Made by a program: the position numbers and the translations under genes
Assembly (NCBI RefSeq): GCF_932526225.1
Contig: NC_064035.1
Location: forward strand, 9,597,296 to 9,661,295
Length of the DNA stretch: 64,000 bases
Reading direction: 5' to 3'
DNA from: Nematostella vectensis
Taxonomy: Eukaryota; Cnidaria; Anthozoa; Actiniaria; Edwardsiidae
Part shown: positions 60,786 through 64,000 of the stretch, in pieces
Layout of the letters: each line of letters begins with the position of its first letter
Numbering within the stretch: position 1 is the first letter of the stretch
The notes under the pieces: model-generated
Told to the model about the DNA's origin: nothing
The model's database searches: none
What the model saw: only the letters and a program-made list of their open reading frames with translations

Positions 60786-63700
60786 TCAGGAAGTTGCACA
60801 ATTATACTCATCAATGATATCTTGAAGAGTGGAAAACCCATCAAGGAAGTCATTCTAGGACAAGAAATTCAAATCTTTTAGCATAATGTATAATTATCTT
60901 AGGACTAACAGACTTTAAACAAAACTGCAGGACCTTTAACTAGGGGGTATACAGAGTGTATTTACAACCCCATGATACGATAAGGTCCAAAATTGTTTTA
61001 AATATCTGAGTTATGCCATTATTCTTGAATGTTCTCCCAACCACCAAATTTTCACAAACTATACAGTTATGGGCCTGCATAAAAATCAACCCAAATGCAT
61101 ATGCAATATCTAACCTTTACACAGCCATGTTTTTCAAACCAGTGTAAATAGGCACCAGCATCGAACATGGATTTTGCTCTTGTGAGTATGTTTCCCAACG
61201 AGTCCCTGGCTCTGTTTGAGTTTGTGCACAGTGTGAGAGACTGACCACAAAAAGGGGACCCCACTACACTGTGAGGACCTAGAGTTGAACCAACCAATTA
61301 ACAATTAACTTATATTCAGAATAGTCTGGAGATCTCAGACCCATATCAGTGATCAATATAGCATAAGATCTGAAAGTAACACACAATAGGGAAAAGGACT
61401 GGGGAAAGGGAGAGCCATTTTGTAAACTCTTTTAAGTAAGCTATTTCAATCAAGGAGAAAATTTAACTATTGCGACAAATAATACTAACTTTTTTTTTCA
61501 CTGCATGTGCTAAATGCATTTCAAGGATACTGTAAAGAGGTAAGTGCTAAATACATACTTATCCAGAAGTCCACAGGAAATGGGTTCCATTCCACACATC
61601 TCAGGGTGCCTTTAAGCCTTTTCTCAATCTTTAGCGCAGATTCAGCAAATGTGTTGTCTGTATCGCCTCGAGCAATAAGCAACGAGGCTAGTGTTGAGTA
61701 CGGATGACCACTTTTGTCATAAAGGTTCATAGAGTGCACTAATGACTGGCAAAGATGATCCCACGATTGTCCCACTTTAACTTTCTCACTGTGATACACT
61801 GATACAAATTTTTTGGAAGGTTCTGGACAGATAGAGCGAAGCATTTCCCATGGCTCATTCCCTTTGGGTACATCTAGAGATGCTTCTTGAGGTTTGCTAG
61901 TTCCAGAACCTTTGCTAAGGTGAGAAGTGATTCCTCTATATCGCATCAAAGCAGAGGCTGTGGCTCCTGGCTGTTTACACATGTCATTCCTTGTTTCATC
62001 ATCACTGCCAGTTGTGCTTGATGACTCGTTAAGGTATGAGCATGGGGTCGGACACATACTAGAGTCACTAAAGGCCATTGAAAAATTGTGTGCCTTACTA
62101 AATGGAAAGTGAGATGAGTTTAGAGTGCATTTTTTTTCTTCCTTGGTACCTTTTCTGGTACCAACTTTTTTTGAAGTCTTTTTAATTGACTTTGGCTTTT
62201 CTCCGAGTGGCTGTAGAACACCAACAAGACTTTTTGCTATGCTGCGATTCATGTCTATAAGAGAAACACTTCCTCCACTCAATACTTGGTGTTCACTTAT
62301 CTTGACTCGTTGTAGCATTACTTGGCGCAAAACATCATCATTGTGAAAGAGAAGGATTCCATCCGCATTCCTAAAAAAAAAACATTTGGATGAGCTGTTC
62401 AAATAGACCACTTACAACATATCTAAAAATACATATAAATGGTCTTGAGTCTTAGGGATGAAAACAATTGGAGATAACTCATTGTAATAAATGACTGGCT
62501 GGCCTGTCTGAACATATAAACATGTTTTAAATAAACAATTTTTTGCCACCCTAAAATCAAGGCTCTTGACCATAGCTCCCACAATTTTTAGACTTGTTTG
62601 AGATCAAACATTTGTATTGCAAGTACATGTTTGGCTGTTTAGCCAGTCATCAAACAAAACATTGTCTACCCTTTGATCTTTTGTCCAATCACAGCACAAC
62701 CCCTTGTGCGCATTCTCATGCTTTAAAAATTGCCTTTGAGTTTACCATTTCCCTGATATTACCCACCCTGTTAAACATGCTTACGAGACATTATTATCAT
62801 TGATTACCACTCAACTAATTTTGTCTTCTTTTCTGGGTTTTTTAATCAAATAATGTACCTAGATGGTGAAGTGCAGCATACATTGATGCAAATGATGATA
62901 TTGTACCTCTGTAATGCTGCTAGGCTTAGCAGTGAATTATAATGCTGAAGTGGACTTTCCCCTGAGACGTGTGGAGACACAGCCACAGACATCACATGCG
63001 CCAGTGGGTATGCATCTGATAGAGTCTCCACAAGGCGCGCTCCAAGACCTGACCCTGTACCCCCTGTCAGGCTATGCATCACTATGGTACCTTTAATTCC
63101 ACAAAATTACAATTATGATTCATACACAGTCAGCATTTAGGGTAGGCTTGATTTCCAGCCATTGCTAGGCCTCATCGAGGTACTGCGAGCTCACAGAAAA
63201 TCGAGCCAATAATTAGGGCACCACTGCAAGGAATGATGGGTTAAAACCACCCGTAATGCCATGTTATCAATCTTTGTACTGAAAAATCCAATACACTTGA
63301 GCACAGTAGCATGATGTGGAAAACTAGGGTGCCCTAACAATTCTGAAGCATAACTGATAATTACAGTATGACCAAAACAAGGGTAGGGAAACCCGTCCCA
63401 CCCCCCCCCCCCCCCACCCCACCCTACCTGGATCACGCATTTCAAAATGCATTTCAAACAAAATTACACCGAAGACGTCATGGTTGAGACAAATCTTACC
63501 GGCAAAACTATCGCATCTCTCCACTTCCTTTCTCATAGCATCCATGGTCATGTGCAGCAATGAGGTCCCTCCTTCATCAATGCTGTTGCCATGATAACCC
63601 AGGGCGAAGTTATTGCCTCTTCCCCGGCGACCAGCGATTATATTCGAGTCTCTGTTTTGGCCATGTACGCCGTCACTTCTCCTGTTACTAGCGATCACTT

Positions 63701-63845
63701 TAGATTCACTGTCGACACAAACGCACCGAAGTTTCCCATCTCTATGACTGAGTGGTTTGCCCTCGCACTGTTTTTCAACCAAAGTCATAAGCTCGTGTCC
63801 TATCTGATTCCCACATTGACCAACGGGTAGTAAAATTGAAGACAT
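60786..63845 (-). CDS. Divergent tubulin, delta/zeta type, five exons
   Basis: Exons on the minus strand: 63845-63500, 63090-62907, 62370-61559, 61278-61115, 60854-60786, totalling 1575 nt (524 residues, longer than the 450 usual for tubulins). It starts MSSILLPVGQCGNQIGHEL, has the GTP-binding signature TGGTGSGLGARL, then SPLQHYNSLLSLAAL, and ends NDFLDGFSTLQDIIDEYN plus four residues. There is a long insertion rich in Ser/Thr/Lys after SLIDMNRSIAKSLVGVLQPL. The N-terminus and this segment resemble delta-tubulin. The C-terminal AGAYLHWFEKHG block also recalls zeta-tubulin, so I leave the class open. These tubulins act at centrioles and basal bodies. The gene is convergent with the PP2D1-like gene. 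Confidence 0.9.
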
Positions 63846-64000
63846 AGCGTCAAGAGTCAAATAAGCAAGTTGAAGGAATTGTACCGAAATTATAAAGCAT
63901 TGTTATACACATTTAGGTACCGAACCACAACAACTGGTTTGTTTCCCGCGTGTTTACAAGCGTGTTTACAGCCTCGATCCCAAAATACCTTCCATATTTG
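63846..64000. other. Upstream flank of the tubulin gene
   Basis: Window edge. Expected to contain the tubulin 5'UTR and promoter. No other feature seen. Confidence 0.35.

Overview
This window is eukaryotic genomic DNA from an animal. Introns are short, genes are dense, and miniature inverted-repeat transposons and minisatellites are abundant. The gene set (a snail-type SNAG/C2H2 factor, a visual-type opsin, a PR/SET zinc-finger gene, a ZED-family tubulin, MOCOS, ZNF830, METTL2, DHRS7) together with the intron density and palindromic repeats suggests a cnidarian, probably an anthozoan such as a sea anemone. That placement is inference. All exon structures below were read by hand from splice signals, reading-frame continuity and remembered family motifs; for each complete multi-exon gene the exon lengths sum to a multiple of three.

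Layout. (1) 1-3783, minus: the 5' half of a DHRS7-type short-chain dehydrogenase whose 3' exons lie off the left edge; its introns hold an 18-bp minisatellite and a MITE. (2) 3784-7186: a repeat island with two inverted-repeat elements and a tRNA-Thr(CGT). (3) 7187-13229, minus: complete 11-exon MOCOS. It is head-to-head with (4) ZNF830 (13312-18776, plus, 12 exons), leaving only 82 bp between start codons; ZNF830 intron 1 is a U12-type AT-AC intron. (5) 18777-24363: a 28-bp minisatellite array and repeat-derived sequence. (6) 24364-28391, plus: a two-exon opsin with the retinal lysine, whose intron is largely a 2.5-kb nested palindromic element. (7) 29196-46749, plus: 12-exon METTL2-type tRNA m3C methyltransferase. 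Two further genes lie inside its introns on the same strand: an intronless short-chain dehydrogenase (34762-35517) that lacks the usual catalytic tyrosine, and a two-exon snail gene (43149-44141). (8) 48778-54344, minus: a six-exon PR/SET-domain zinc-finger gene with a GC-AG first intron. (9) 57121-60167, plus: a PP2C-like pseudophosphatase resembling PP2D1. (10) 60786-63845, minus: a divergent delta/zeta-type tubulin.

The genes do not form a pathway. What links them is architecture: one divergent pair (MOCOS/ZNF830), two convergent pairs (METTL2/PR-SET gene; PP2D1-like/tubulin), and a host gene carrying two nested genes. I found no CRISPR array, rRNA gene or intact autonomous transposon, and no sign of bacterial DNA. 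The points most worth following up are the nested dehydrogenase with an altered active site, snail inside METTL2, the AT-AC intron, the opsin's unusual signature residues and the palindrome in its intron.
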